A stretch of DNA of 64,000 bases from assembly GCA_963699495.1 (NCBI GenBank), contig CAVOUB010000004.1:60659-124658 (forward strand). The letters are read 5' to 3'. Positions within the stretch are counted from its first letter, which is position 1. Each line of letters begins with the position of its first letter. Origin of the DNA: JAIBJN01 sp963699495 (GTDB lineage Bacteria > Actinomycetota > Thermoleophilia > Gaiellales > Gaiellaceae). The translations under genes and the position numbers were made by a program. Shown in pieces: positions 43,365 to 52,378 of this stretch. A model generated the notes under the pieces. It did no database searches. It saw only the letters and a list, made by a program, of their open reading frames with translations, and was not told where the DNA came from.

Positions 43365-44383
43365 GCGACGTCGCCCGCATCGTCCAGGACGTTCGCGAGC
43401 GCGGCGATGCGGCTCTCGCCGACTGGTCCCGCCGCTTCGACGGCGTCGAGCCGATGCTCGCCGAGCCGACCGGCGAGATCCCCGAGGACGCGCTCCTCGC
43501 GCTCGCCGACGCGGTCCGCCGCTGGCACGAGCTGCAGCGCCCGGCCGACCTGGTGGAGGAGATCCTCCCCGGCGTCGTGCTCGAGCGGAGGTGGAGACCG
43601 CTCGAGTCGGTAGGCATCTACGTGCCACGGAAGCTCGTCTCGAGTCTCGTGATGTGCGCCGTCCCGGCGCAGGTGGCCGGTGTCGGGCGGATTGCCGTGA
43701 TGACCCCGGCGGAGGGTGCCGGGACCGTCGCACGGGCGGCCGGGCTCCTCGGTCTCGACGAGATCTGGGCCGTCGGCGGGCCCCAGGCGATCGCCGCACT
43801 CGCCTACGGCACGGAGACGATCGCGCCGGTGGACAAGATCTTCGGGCCTGGGAACGCGTTCGTGAACGAGGCGAAGGCCCTCGTCTCGCGCGACGTCGAG
43901 GTCGACCTCCCCGCCGGCCCGTCCGAAGTGATCGTTCTCGCGTCCCAGGGCGCCGACCTGGCGGTCGCCGACCTCGAGCTCGCCGCCCAGCGCGAGCATG
44001 GCCCCGACGTCGTCTGCCTGCTGGTGCAGGCGGACGGCGACCTCGAAGGGGCGCTCGCACAGGTCGAGGCGCTGGCGCCCGAGCACCTCGTCCTCCTCGG
44101 GGAGGACGCCGAGCGGCTGGCGCCGCGGGTCCGCAACGCCGGCGCGGTCTTCGTCGGACGCTGGTCGCCGGTCGCCGCCGGCGACTACGCCACGGGCGGA
44201 AACCACGTCCTCCCCACCGGCGGCCGTGCCCGCGCTGCCGGCGGCCTCGGCCTGGAGGCGTTCCTGAAGCCGGTGACCGTGCAGCGGCTGACTCCGGAGG
44301 GGCTCGAGCGGGTGCGGCCTGTCGTGGAAGCCCTGGCGACGCTGGAAGGCATGCCCGCGCACGCCGAGGCGGTGCGGCGGTGA
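43361..44383 (+). CDS. hisD: HisD, histidinol dehydrogenase (short form)
   Basis: Last two oxidations of histidine synthesis, histidinol to histidine, with NAD and zinc. A 340-residue protein with GIYVPRKLVSSLVMCAVPAQVAG, IWAVGGPQAIAALAYGTETI, IFGPGNAFVNEAKALVSRDVEVDLPAGPSE, catalytic EHGP-type QREHGPDVV, and GNHVLPTGGRARAAGGLGLEAFLK. About 80-90 residues shorter than common HisD proteins, missing much of the N-terminal arm; the frame starts by ATGA overlap with hisG, so the short form appears genuine. Confidence 0.92.
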   Translation: MSDVARIVQDVRERGDAALADWSRRFDGVEPMLAEPTGEIPEDALLALADAVRRWHELQRPADLVEEILPGVVLERRWRPLESVGIYVPRKLVSSLVMCAVPAQVAGVGRIAVMTPAEGAGTVARAAGLLGLDEIWAVGGPQAIAALAYGTETIAPVDKIFGPGNAFVNEAKALVSRDVEVDLPAGPSEVIVLASQGADLAVADLELAAQREHGPDVVCLLVQADGDLEGALAQVEALAPEHLVLLGEDAERLAPRVRNAGAVFVGRWSPVAAGDYATGGNHVLPTGGRARAAGGLGLEAFLKPVTVQRLTPEGLERVRPVVEALATLEGMPAHAEAVRR

Positions 44384-45909
44384 GGACGCTCCCGGCCGAG
44401 TTCGCCGCGTACTCCTGGGCGCCCTCGACCCGCGAGCTGGCCGAGCGCCTCGGGCTCGACCCGAACGAGATCGTCCGCTTCGACGGGAACGTGCCCGCCT
44501 GGCCGCTCCCCTCCTCGCGTCCGGGTGCGCTCGCCTCCGCGCTCGCCGACGTCCAGAACTATCCGCACGGCGGCTACACGGAGCTGACCGCGGCCATGGC
44601 CCGCTACGCCGGCGTCGAGCCCGAGAACGTCGTGCTGGGCGCAGGCGCTGACGACCTCATCCTGCTCAGCGCTCGATCCTTCGCCGGGCCGGGGGACCGC
44701 GTCGCGATCGCCGACGACCCGACCTACCCCCTCTTCCGGATCGCTGCCAACCTCGCCGGTGCGGAAATCGCCGACGACGACCCCGTGGTCACGTTCTGCT
44801 GCAGGCCGAACAACCCGACCGGGGCGCTCGGCGATCTCCCCGCTGCGCGGCCGCTCGTGGTGGACGAGGCCTACTTCGAGTACGCGGGCGAGACCGCCGC
44901 CGGGCGAATCGAGGAAGGCGTCGTCGTCCTGCGCACGTTCTCGAAGGCATTCGGTCTCGCCGGCGGACGCGTCGGCTATGCCCTCGCCGACGCCGAGACG
45001 GCCGCCGAGCTCAACCGGCGCCAGTCCCCGGCACCGATCTCCACGCTTTCCGCGGCTCTCGCGCTCGCCGCGCTCGCCGACCCGCCCGACGTCTCGGCTC
45101 AGGTCGAGGAGCGAGAGCGCCTCGCCCGCGGACTGCGCGCCCTGGGCCTCGAGCCACTGCCCTCCCGTACCAACTTCGTCTTCGTCCCCGTCGAGGCGCC
45201 CGATGAGCTGGGCGCGGCGCTGCTCCGCTCGGGCCTCGTCGTTCGCGTCTTCCCCGACGGGATCCGCGCGTCAGTCCGCGACCCGGAGGACGACGATCTC
45301 CTGCTCGAAGGGATCGCACGCGCTCTCGACCGTCCGGCACCGGTCGCGGCCTCAGGCGGTCGAAGTGCCCGCCACGTCCGGGCGACCGCAGAGACCCGCG
45401 TCCGCGTGCGGCTCGCGCTCGACGGCGCAAGCCGTGTTCGGGTGGCGACGGGCGCCGGGATCTACGACCACTTTCTGGAGCAGCTCGCCTTCCACGCCGG
45501 CTTCGACCTCGTCCTCGAGGCAGCCGGCGACCTCGAGACGGGCGAGCACCACACGGCCGAGGACGCCGCCGTCGCCTTCGGCGAGGCGCTCGACCGCGCG
45601 CTGGGAGATCGGCGGGGAATCGCCCGCTTCGGCGACGCGGTCCTGCCGATGGACGACGCTCTCGCGCGGGCCGCGGTCGATCTCGGGGGACGCCCGGCCG
45701 CGGAGCTGCGCCTCGAGCTCGACCCGGGGCTGGCCGACCACGTGCTCCGGAGCTTCGCGCAAGCAGGTCGTCTCGGCCTGCACGTCGAGTCGGAGGGTCG
45801 GGATCCGCACCACGTCGCCGAGGCCGCCTTCAAGGCGGCCGGGCGCGCGCTGCGGTCGGCGGTGCGGGCCGAGGGGTCAGGGGTCCCGTCCACGAAAGGA
45901 TTGCTGTGA
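44380..45909 (+). CDS. hisCB: HisC-HisB fusion: histidinol-phosphate aminotransferase / imidazoleglycerol-phosphate dehydratase
   Basis: A single 509-residue frame from GTG 44380 (overlapping hisD). Residues 1-320 are a PLP aminotransferase: NYPHGGYTELTAAMARYAG, RPNNPTGALGD, VVDEAYFEY, and the PLP lysine in LRTFSKAFGLAGGRVGYAL. Residues about 327-509 are a complete IGPD: GIYDHFLEQLAFHAGFDL, GEHHTAEDAAVAFGEALDRALGDRRG, metal-binding HHVAEAAFKAAGRAL, C-terminus PSTKGLL. The join (ASGGRSARHVRATAETR) has no stop or internal start. It thus covers two separate steps of the pathway in one polypeptide; this differs from enterobacterial HisB, which is fused to the phosphatase. Confidence 0.92.
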   Translation: MRTLPAEFAAYSWAPSTRELAERLGLDPNEIVRFDGNVPAWPLPSSRPGALASALADVQNYPHGGYTELTAAMARYAGVEPENVVLGAGADDLILLSARSFAGPGDRVAIADDPTYPLFRIAANLAGAEIADDDPVVTFCCRPNNPTGALGDLPAARPLVVDEAYFEYAGETAAGRIEEGVVVLRTFSKAFGLAGGRVGYALADAETAAELNRRQSPAPISTLSAALALAALADPPDVSAQVEERERLARGLRALGLEPLPSRTNFVFVPVEAPDELGAALLRSGLVVRVFPDGIRASVRDPEDDDLLLEGIARALDRPAPVAASGGRSARHVRATAETRVRVRLALDGASRVRVATGAGIYDHFLEQLAFHAGFDLVLEAAGDLETGEHHTAEDAAVAFGEALDRALGDRRGIARFGDAVLPMDDALARAAVDLGGRPAAELRLELDPGLADHVLRSFAQAGRLGLHVESEGRDPHHVAEAAFKAAGRALRSAVRAEGSGVPSTKGLL

Positions 45910-46457
45910 GGGTCGCCGTCTGCGAGTACGGCGCCGGCAACGTGCGCTCGGTCGTCCTGGCCTGGGAGCGCCTCGGTGCCGACGTCGCTGCGACGAGCGA
46001 CCCGGAGCTGGTGGCGCGCGCCGATCTCGCCGTTCTCCCCGGTGTGGGATCGGCGCGCTCCGCCATGCAAGGTCTCGCCGCCCGCGCGCTCGACGACGCT
46101 CTCCGCCAGCGGGTTGCCGTGGGAAGGCCGACGCTCGGGATCTGCCTGGGGCTCCAGCTGGCCCTCGAGTCGTCGGACGAGGACGGCGGCGTCCGGGGAC
46201 TTGCCCTCCTACCAGGACGCGCCGTGCGGCTCCGTCGGGGGCGCGTTCCCCGCATCGGCTGGGCGCCTGTCGAGCCGGGCGGCGAGGAGTTCTACTTCGC
46301 CCATTCGTACGCGGCGGAGACACCGGCCGCTACGGCGACCTCGGAGGGGATCGTGGCTGTCGCCGAAGCGGGCAGCTTCGTCGGCGTCCAGTTCCACCCG
46401 GAGAAGAGCGGACGCGCGGGCGCGCGCTTCCTCGAGCGATGCCTCTCCCCCGCCTGA
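45906..46457 (+). CDS. hisH: HisH, glutamine amidotransferase of IGP synthase
   Basis: Releases ammonia from glutamine for HisF. A 183-residue class I amidotransferase: ICEYGAGN-like VCEYGAGNVRSV, oxyanion region LPGVGSARSAMQGL, nucleophile Cys in LGICLGLQLAL, and the His-Glu pair in GVQFHPEKSG. Starts at GTG 45906 within the hisCB stop and ends overlapping hisF by 19 nt, consistent with coupled production of the HisH-HisF complex. Confidence 0.94.
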   Translation: MRVAVCEYGAGNVRSVVLAWERLGADVAATSDPELVARADLAVLPGVGSARSAMQGLAARALDDALRQRVAVGRPTLGICLGLQLALESSDEDGGVRGLALLPGRAVRLRRGRVPRIGWAPVEPGGEEFYFAHSYAAETPAATATSEGIVAVAEAGSFVGVQFHPEKSGRAGARFLERCLSPA

Positions 46458-47182
46458 TTCCCTGCCTCGACGTGGCCGCGGGTCGCGTCGTCAAGGGCGT
46501 CCGCTTCCAGGGGCTCCGCGACATGGGCGACCCCGTCGAGCTCGGCGAGGCGTACTCGGAGGCAGGGGCCGACGAGCTTGTCTTCCTCGACGTCGAGGCG
46601 ACGATCGAAGGGCGCGAGACGCTGCTGGGCCTCGTCCGGAGGGTCGCTGAGCGGCTGGCGATCCCCTTCACCGTGGGCGGCGGCATCCGGACCGTCCGCG
46701 ACGCGGACGCGCTGCTCGAGGCCGGTGCCGACAAGGTGAGCGTCAACTCTGCGGCCCTTGCCCGGCCGGAGCTGCTGACGGCCCTGGCGGAGCGACTGGG
46801 CTCGCAGGCCGTCGTGCTGGCGATCGACGCGACCGGGGGCTCGGTGCGCTCTCACGCGGGCGGAGTGACGACCGGCCGCACGGCGGCCGAGTGGGCGCGC
46901 GAGGGCGAGGAGCGCGGCGCCGGCGAGATCCTTCTCACCTCCATCGACACGGACGGCACGCGTGACGGCTACGACCTCGGCCTGACCGAGGAGGTCGCCC
47001 GCGTGGTCTCGGTGCCCGTAATCGCGTCCGGAGGAGCGGGATCGACGGCACACGTCGCGGCGGCTCTCGAGGTCGCGCAGGCGGCCCTGCTCGCGTCGAT
47101 CCTCCACGAGGACCCCGCTCGCCTGGTCACCCTGCGCGACGAGCTCCGCGGCCTGGGGGTGCCGCTCAGAGATGCCGCCTGA
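46439..47182 (+). CDS. hisF: HisF, cyclase subunit of IGP synthase
   Basis: Converts PRFAR plus ammonia to IGP and AICAR. A 247-residue barrel: RLIPCLDVAAGRVVKGVRF (catalytic Asp), DELVFLDVEAT, PFTVGGGIRTVRDADALLEAGADKVSVNS, catalytic Asp region LLTSIDTDGTRDGYDL, and PVIASGGAGS. Start ATG 46439 lies within the end of hisH. Homologous to hisA but with the cyclase-specific KVSVNS and SIDTDGT motifs. Confidence 0.95.
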   Translation: MPLPRLIPCLDVAAGRVVKGVRFQGLRDMGDPVELGEAYSEAGADELVFLDVEATIEGRETLLGLVRRVAERLAIPFTVGGGIRTVRDADALLEAGADKVSVNSAALARPELLTALAERLGSQAVVLAIDATGGSVRSHAGGVTTGRTAAEWAREGEERGAGEILLTSIDTDGTRDGYDLGLTEEVARVVSVPVIASGGAGSTAHVAAALEVAQAALLASILHEDPARLVTLRDELRGLGVPLRDAA

Positions 47183-47187
47183 CCGCT

Positions 47188-47212
47188 CCCAAGCAACAGA
47201 CTGTTACTTGGG
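47188..47212 (+). promoter_or_regulatory. Near-perfect palindrome before hisIE
   Basis: CCCAAGcAACAG and CTGTTaCTTGGG are 12-bp arms with one mismatch around a single central A. The right arm runs into the hisIE Shine-Dalgarno (GGGAAGGAGC). It could be a protein operator or an RNA hairpin limiting hisIE translation. Confidence 0.45.
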
Positions 47213-47223
47213 AAGGAGCTCCC

Positions 47224-47775
47224 GTGGCCGCTGAGGGGGAGCTGCGCGCGGCGATCGTCCAGGACGCGGAGTCGGGGCGCGTCCTCATGCTCGCCTGGAT
47301 GGACGACGAAGCGCTCCGCCTCACCCGCGAGACCGGCGAGGCGCACTTCTTCAGCCGCTCCCGCAACCGGCTCTGGCGCAAGGGCGAGACCTCCGGGAAC
47401 ACGCTGGCGGTCGAGGAGCTGCGGGACGACTGCGACGGCGACGCGTACGTCCTGCGCGTCCGGGCCGACGGGCCCGCGTGCCACACCGGCTCCGTCTCCT
47501 GCTTCGCGCCCTGGCTCTGGCGCCGCGTCCGGGAGCGCGCCGAGACGCGGCCGGAGGGCTCCTACGTGGCCAAGCTCCTCGAAGGCGGGCCTGGGGCCTG
47601 CGCGCAGAAGCTCGGCGAGGAGGGCGTCGAGGCGGCGCTCGCGGTGGCGTCCGAAGACGACGAGCGCGTGGTCTCCGAGCTCGCCGACCTGTGGTTCGCG
47701 AGCTACGTCGCCCTCGCCGCGCGCGGCCTCGACCCGGCCGCTGTCGAGGCCGAGCTCGAGCGGCGGGCCCGCTAG
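47224..47775 (+). CDS. hisIE: HisIE, phosphoribosyl-AMP cyclohydrolase / phosphoribosyl-ATP pyrophosphatase
   Basis: Second and third steps of histidine synthesis. A 183-residue fusion: HisI part with VLMLAWMDDEALRLTRETGE, FFSRSRNRLWRKGETSGN, DDCDGDAYVLRV and PACHTGSVSCF (zinc cysteines), then HisE part from about residue 97 with GSYVAKLLEGG, KLGEEGVEAALAV and ELADLWFASYVAL. GTG 47224 follows GGGAAGGAGC. 41 nt after hisF; converges on gltB with a 4-nt overlap. Confidence 0.94.
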   Translation: MAAEGELRAAIVQDAESGRVLMLAWMDDEALRLTRETGEAHFFSRSRNRLWRKGETSGNTLAVEELRDDCDGDAYVLRVRADGPACHTGSVSCFAPWLWRRVRERAETRPEGSYVAKLLEGGPGACAQKLGEEGVEAALAVASEDDERVVSELADLWFASYVALAARGLDPAAVEAELERRAR

Positions 47776-50700
47776 GCGGCGTCCGTCTCGGCGCCGCCGT
47801 CCTCGGTGCCCTCGTAGGCGCTCTGGAGGGCCGCCACGTTCGCCTTCGGGACGACGTGCCAGAAGTCCGGTACGACTTCCTCCCACCTCGTCAGGAGCTC
47901 TTCCGCGCGGGTCGAGCCCGTGTAGCGATGGTGGCGCTCCACGAGCTCGCGCAGCGCCTCGGCGTCGCGGAGGTCGAGCCGGCGGGCGGCGACGAGTTGC
48001 TCGTTGACCCGCAGAGGCAGGCGCTCCTCGGGGTCGTGGACGTAGACCTCGCCGCCGCTCATGCCGGCTCCGAGGTTGACGCCGTGCCGGCCGAGAATGA
48101 CGACGGTGCCGCTCGTCATGTACTCGCAAGCGTGGTCGCCGACGCCCTCGACGACGGCGACGGCTCCCGAGTTCCGCACGGCGAGCCGCTCGCCGGCGCT
48201 GCCGGCGCAGAAGAGCTCGCCGCCGGTGGCGCCGTAGAGGACGGTGTTGCCGAGCAGGCAGGGATCACCCGCATCGTCGGCCGGCGGGCGAACGACGATG
48301 CGGCCGCCGCTCATCCCCTTGCCGACGTAGTCGTTGGCCTCCCCCGTCAGGTCGAGCTCGACGCCGGCAGCGAGGAAGGCGCCGAAGCTCTGGCCCGCGA
48401 CGCCCTCGAAGCGCGCGCGGATGCGGCCGGGCGGCGCGTTGAGGCCGAACTCCTTGCCGATGCGGCCGCCGAGGCGCGCGCCCACGGTGCGGTCGCCGTT
48501 TCCGATCGGGTACGCGAGCTCGACGAGCCGGGAGTCCGTCAGGGCGGGCGCGGCCTCGTCCGCCAGGCGCGCTCCGAGCTCCCACCCGCTCGCAGCCGTC
48601 CCGTGCTCGCCGGCATAGTGCGCCGTGCCCTCGCCGGCCCGCCCGAGCAGCGGTGCGAGGTCGAGCGCGTCCGCCCGCGGATCGCCGGTCGTCCGCTGGC
48701 GGAGAAGCTCGACCCTGCCGACCGCCTCTTCCAGCGAGCGCAGGCCGAGTGAGGCCAGCACGCGCCTGACCTCCTCGGCGACGAGCAGCAGGTAGGTCTC
48801 CACCATCTCCGGCGTCGCGTCGAACTTCGCGCGCAGCTCGGGCCGCTGGGTGGCGATCCCGACCGGGCAGGTATCCATGTGGCACGTGCGCACCAGCAGG
48901 CAACCCTCGGCGATCAGGAGCGCCGTGCCGAAGCTGACCTCGTCGGCGCCGAGCAGCGCCGCGACCACGACGTCGCGGCCGGTCTTGAAGCCTCCGTCCA
49001 CGCGGACGCGCACGCGCCCGCGCAGGCCGCTCGAGACGAGTGCCTGCTGCGTCTCGGCGAGCCCCAGCTCCCAGGGGGCGCCGGCGTTCTTGATCGACGT
49101 GAGCGGGCTCGCGCCCGTGCCGCCGTCCGAGCCGGCGACGTGGACGACGTCGGCCAGCGCCTTGACGACGCCGGCCGCGATGATCCCGACGCCCGCCTCG
49201 GCCACGAGCTTGACGGAGACGTCGGCGGCGGGGTTCACCTGGCGCAGGTCGAAGATGAGCTGCGCGAGGTCCTCGATCGAGTAGATGTCGTGGTGCGGCG
49301 GCGGCGAGATCAGCGCGACGCCGGGCCGCGTGTGCCGCATGCGCGCGATCTCGGCGGTGACCTTGTGGCCGGGGAGCTGGCCGCCCTCGCCGGGCTTGGA
49401 GCCCTGCGCGATCTTGATCTGGAGCTCCCGCGCGAAGGCGGCGTACTCGGGCGTGACGCCGAAGCGGCCCGACGCGATCTGCTTGATCGCCGAGTTCGAC
49501 TCCGACCGAAACCGGTCCCGCTCCTCCCCGCCTTCGCCCGTGTTCGCCTTCGCGCCGATGCGGGCGAGCGCGAGCCCGATCAGCTCGTGGGCCTCAGAGG
49601 AGAGCGCGCCCAGGGACATCGCGCCGCCCGAGAAGCGGCGCACGATCTCGGTGACAGGCTCGACCTCGCCGACGGGGACGGGCGGCTCGGCCGGGACGAG
49701 CTCCAGGAGGTCGCGCGGCTCGAGGGGTGAGCGGTCGTTGACCAAAGTGGAGAAGCGCTCGTAGAGGTCCCAGCCGCCGCCGTTCACGGCCCGGCGGAGA
49801 TGGTGGGCGGCGCGCACCTCCTGCAGCGCCGACACGACCTCGGGCGTCGTCGCGTGCGGCTCGCCGCCTTTCCGGAACTTGACGTAGCCGGGGTTCTCGA
49901 GCTTGGGGCGCGCTTCCGCGGCTGCCTCCAGGCGCCCGAGCGCCTCCGCCTCGAGCTCGGCGAAGCCGATGCCGCCGAGCCGGGACGGCGTGCCCGTGAA
50001 GGCGAGGTCGACGACGTCCTGGGCGAGCCCGACCGCCTCGAAGATCTGCGCGCCGCGGTAGCTCGCCACGTCCGAGATCCCCATCTTGGACATGACCTTG
50101 AGGATCCCGTCCTCGACCGCGTCGCGGAACCGGCGCTGGGCCTCGTCCGGCGAGGGGTGGTCGCCCCCGATCTTGTCCGCCGCCGCGAGCGCGGCCATCG
50201 TCTCCAGGACGAGCACCGGGCAGATTGCGTCGGCGCCGTAGCCGAGCAGCGTGGCGAAATGATGGGTCTCGCGCGGCTCGTCGCTCTGGACGATCAGCGA
50301 CGCGCGGGTGCGCAGGCCCTCGGCGACCAGGCGCTGGTGGACCGCGCCGGTGGCGAGGAGCGACGGGATCGGCGCGCGTCCGCCCTCCCGACCGCCGTCG
50401 CTGAGGCGGAGCAGCTCCGCCCCCGCCGACACGGCGACGACCGCCTCGGCGCCCAAGCGCTCGCAGGCGCCACGCAGGCCTTCGGCCGCGTCGAACGTCG
50501 CGTCGAGGACGACGGCGTCCAGCTCCGCGACGGCCGACGGGTACAGGAAGAAGCTCTCCAGCTCGATCAGCCGAGCCGCCTCGGGGCCTTCGGTGAGAAG
50601 CGGCGCCCGGGCGCCGAGGAGCGTCCGCAGCGACATGACGAGACGCTCTCGCAGGTGGTCGATGGCCGGGTTCGTCACCTGGGCGAAGCCCTGCCTGAAG

Positions 50701-52136
50701 TAGCTCGGCAGCGGCCGGGCCCGGCCGGCGAGCGGCGGCAGAGCCGTGTCGTCGCCCATGGACGACACCGGGTCGTGGCCACTCGTCCCGATCGGCCGCA
50801 GGACCAACGAGAGCTCCTCGCGCGTGTAGCCCGCCGTGACCTGGCGGGCGGTCAGATCCTCCTCTGGCGGCGGAACCGGCTCGCCCGGCTCGACGCGGCG
50901 GATGCCTTCGGCCAACCACTGCCCGTAGGGGCGGCGGCGCGCCAGGTGCAGCTTGATCCCCGGGCCGGCCTCGACTCCTCGGCCCGGATCGACCGTGAGC
51001 ATCTGGTTCGGCCCGAGCTTGCCCCGGACCACGGGCCCTCCGTCCGGAAGCGGTACGACGCCGGCCTCGGACGCGCACGCCACGAGCCCGCCCTCGACGA
51101 GGGCGTAGCGGAGCGGGCGCAGGCCGTTGCGGTCGAGCGTGGCTCCGACGACTCGGCCGTCGGTGAAGACGATTCCCGCCGGCCCGTCCCAGGGCTCGAC
51201 CAGGCCGGCGTGGTAGCGGTAGAAGTCCCGGATCTCCTCCGGCATGACCGGGTTCAGCTCCCAGGACTCCGGGATCAGCATCGCGATCGCGTGGCGCACG
51301 TCGCGGCCGCCGCGGACGACGGCCTCCAGGGCGTTGTCGAGGATGGCCGAATCCGAGCCCGACTCGTCCAGAGGCGAGGCGTCGAGGAGCGGGTCGCCGA
51401 AGCCGAGGTGCCCGGCGCGCGCCCGCATCCAGTTGACGTTCCCGCGCACCGCGTTGATCTCGCCGTTGTGACAGAGGAGCCGGAACGGCTGCGCCCGCTC
51501 CCACGTGGGCCCGGTGTTGGTGGAGAAGCGCTGGTGGAAGATCCCGAACGGGACGGCCACGCCGGGGTCGCGCAGGTCGGCGTAGAAGTCGGCCAGGTGG
51601 TCGGCCGCGCAGAGCGCCTTGTACGTGACGGTGCGGAAGGAGAGGGAGGCGACGTAGGCGCCGTCGACGCTCTCGGTGCGCCGGCGGGCCCGGTAGGCAA
51701 GCAGCTCGAGCTCGTCCTCCTCGAGACCCGGCGGTCGCAGCAGGACGAGCTGCTCGACCTGCGGAAGGCTCGCCCGTGCCTCGTCCCCGAGCGCCTCGGC
51801 GGTGACCGGAACCGGCCGCCACCCGGCCGGCTCCAGCCGCTCCGCGGCGCAGGCGGCCTCGACCGCCTCGCGGGCGCCGCCGTCCCGCAGGAAGACCATC
51901 GCGAGCCCGCAGCCGGGCTCCGGCTGGAGCGCCTGCGGGATGGGAAGGAGGACGCCGGCTCCGTCGCCGGTCAGCCGGTCGGCGGCGGTCGCCCCGCGGT
52001 GGCGGACGTTGGTGAGCCCGGCGAGCAGGAGGTCCACGACCTCGCGGGAGGCGTGCCCTGCCGGATCGGCGACAAAGCCGATCCCACAGGCGTCGCGTTC
52101 TGCATGTGGGTCGTGGAGGAGTGCGCCTGGGCGCAT
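47772..52136 (-). CDS. gltB: Glutamate synthase, large (alpha) subunit
   Basis: Makes two glutamates from 2-oxoglutarate and glutamine. A 1454-residue GltB: class II amidotransferase domain with nucleophile Cys17 in ERDACGIGFVAD, FHQRFSTNTGPTWERAQPFR and LCHNGEINAVRGN; central domain; FMN domain with GEGGEERDRF and VAGSDGGTGASP; 3Fe-4S cluster cysteines in CLLVRTCHMDTCPVGIATQ; and a C-terminal GXGXG beta-helix (GKGMSGGRIVV, YGATGGELFCAGSAGERLAVRNSG). No gltD lies in the window, so the small subunit is elsewhere. Start ATG 52136 is the first in frame. Confidence 0.95.
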   Translation of the reverse strand: MRPGALLHDPHAERDACGIGFVADPAGHASREVVDLLLAGLTNVRHRGATAADRLTGDGAGVLLPIPQALQPEPGCGLAMVFLRDGGAREAVEAACAAERLEPAGWRPVPVTAEALGDEARASLPQVEQLVLLRPPGLEEDELELLAYRARRRTESVDGAYVASLSFRTVTYKALCAADHLADFYADLRDPGVAVPFGIFHQRFSTNTGPTWERAQPFRLLCHNGEINAVRGNVNWMRARAGHLGFGDPLLDASPLDESGSDSAILDNALEAVVRGGRDVRHAIAMLIPESWELNPVMPEEIRDFYRYHAGLVEPWDGPAGIVFTDGRVVGATLDRNGLRPLRYALVEGGLVACASEAGVVPLPDGGPVVRGKLGPNQMLTVDPGRGVEAGPGIKLHLARRRPYGQWLAEGIRRVEPGEPVPPPEEDLTARQVTAGYTREELSLVLRPIGTSGHDPVSSMGDDTALPPLAGRARPLPSYFRQGFAQVTNPAIDHLRERLVMSLRTLLGARAPLLTEGPEAARLIELESFFLYPSAVAELDAVVLDATFDAAEGLRGACERLGAEAVVAVSAGAELLRLSDGGREGGRAPIPSLLATGAVHQRLVAEGLRTRASLIVQSDEPRETHHFATLLGYGADAICPVLVLETMAALAAADKIGGDHPSPDEAQRRFRDAVEDGILKVMSKMGISDVASYRGAQIFEAVGLAQDVVDLAFTGTPSRLGGIGFAELEAEALGRLEAAAEARPKLENPGYVKFRKGGEPHATTPEVVSALQEVRAAHHLRRAVNGGGWDLYERFSTLVNDRSPLEPRDLLELVPAEPPVPVGEVEPVTEIVRRFSGGAMSLGALSSEAHELIGLALARIGAKANTGEGGEERDRFRSESNSAIKQIASGRFGVTPEYAAFARELQIKIAQGSKPGEGGQLPGHKVTAEIARMRHTRPGVALISPPPHHDIYSIEDLAQLIFDLRQVNPAADVSVKLVAEAGVGIIAAGVVKALADVVHVAGSDGGTGASPLTSIKNAGAPWELGLAETQQALVSSGLRGRVRVRVDGGFKTGRDVVVAALLGADEVSFGTALLIAEGCLLVRTCHMDTCPVGIATQRPELRAKFDATPEMVETYLLLVAEEVRRVLASLGLRSLEEAVGRVELLRQRTTGDPRADALDLAPLLGRAGEGTAHYAGEHGTAASGWELGARLADEAAPALTDSRLVELAYPIGNGDRTVGARLGGRIGKEFGLNAPPGRIRARFEGVAGQSFGAFLAAGVELDLTGEANDYVGKGMSGGRIVVRPPADDAGDPCLLGNTVLYGATGGELFCAGSAGERLAVRNSGAVAVVEGVGDHACEYMTSGTVVILGRHGVNLGAGMSGGEVYVHDPEERLPLRVNEQLVAARRLDLRDAEALRELVERHHRYTGSTRAEELLTRWEEVVPDFWHVVPKANVAALQSAYEGTEDGGAETDAA

Positions 52137-52190
52137 TCGCGGCCTCCGGTGCTACGTCGAGGTGGAACCAACCCCCGCCTCTGCTCTTCA

Positions 52191-52230
52191 GCTAGTCGGC
52201 GGAGGCGGGAGGAGCGGGAGGCCGACTAGC
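52191..52230. repeat. Inverted repeat upstream of gltB
   Basis: Perfect 10-bp arms GCTAGTCGGC / GCCGACTAGC separated by 20 nt of purine-rich sequence, 55 nt from the gltB ATG in the divergent gltB-thrC intergenic region. It may be a regulator site or mRNA leader hairpin for gltB. Confidence 0.4.
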
Positions 52231-52325
52231 TCGAACTGGCGCGCGCGATGATCGGACGAATCCGCTTCGGAAAACCGCTGGCTGTCGCGCGCGTCATTGA
52301 ACTGCGAAGAGTACGCAGTGGGCTG

Positions 52326-52355
52326 TTGCGCCGTCAAGGCTTTCAAAGGTAAAGT
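52326..52355 (+). promoter_or_regulatory. Candidate sigma-70 promoter for the thrC riboswitch RNA
   Basis: TTGCGC and TAAAGT separated by 18 nt, placed so that transcription would begin shortly before the riboswitch at 52379. Position-based inference. Confidence 0.4.
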
Positions 52356-52378
52356 TTCAACGTCGAGCGGGCCACCCC

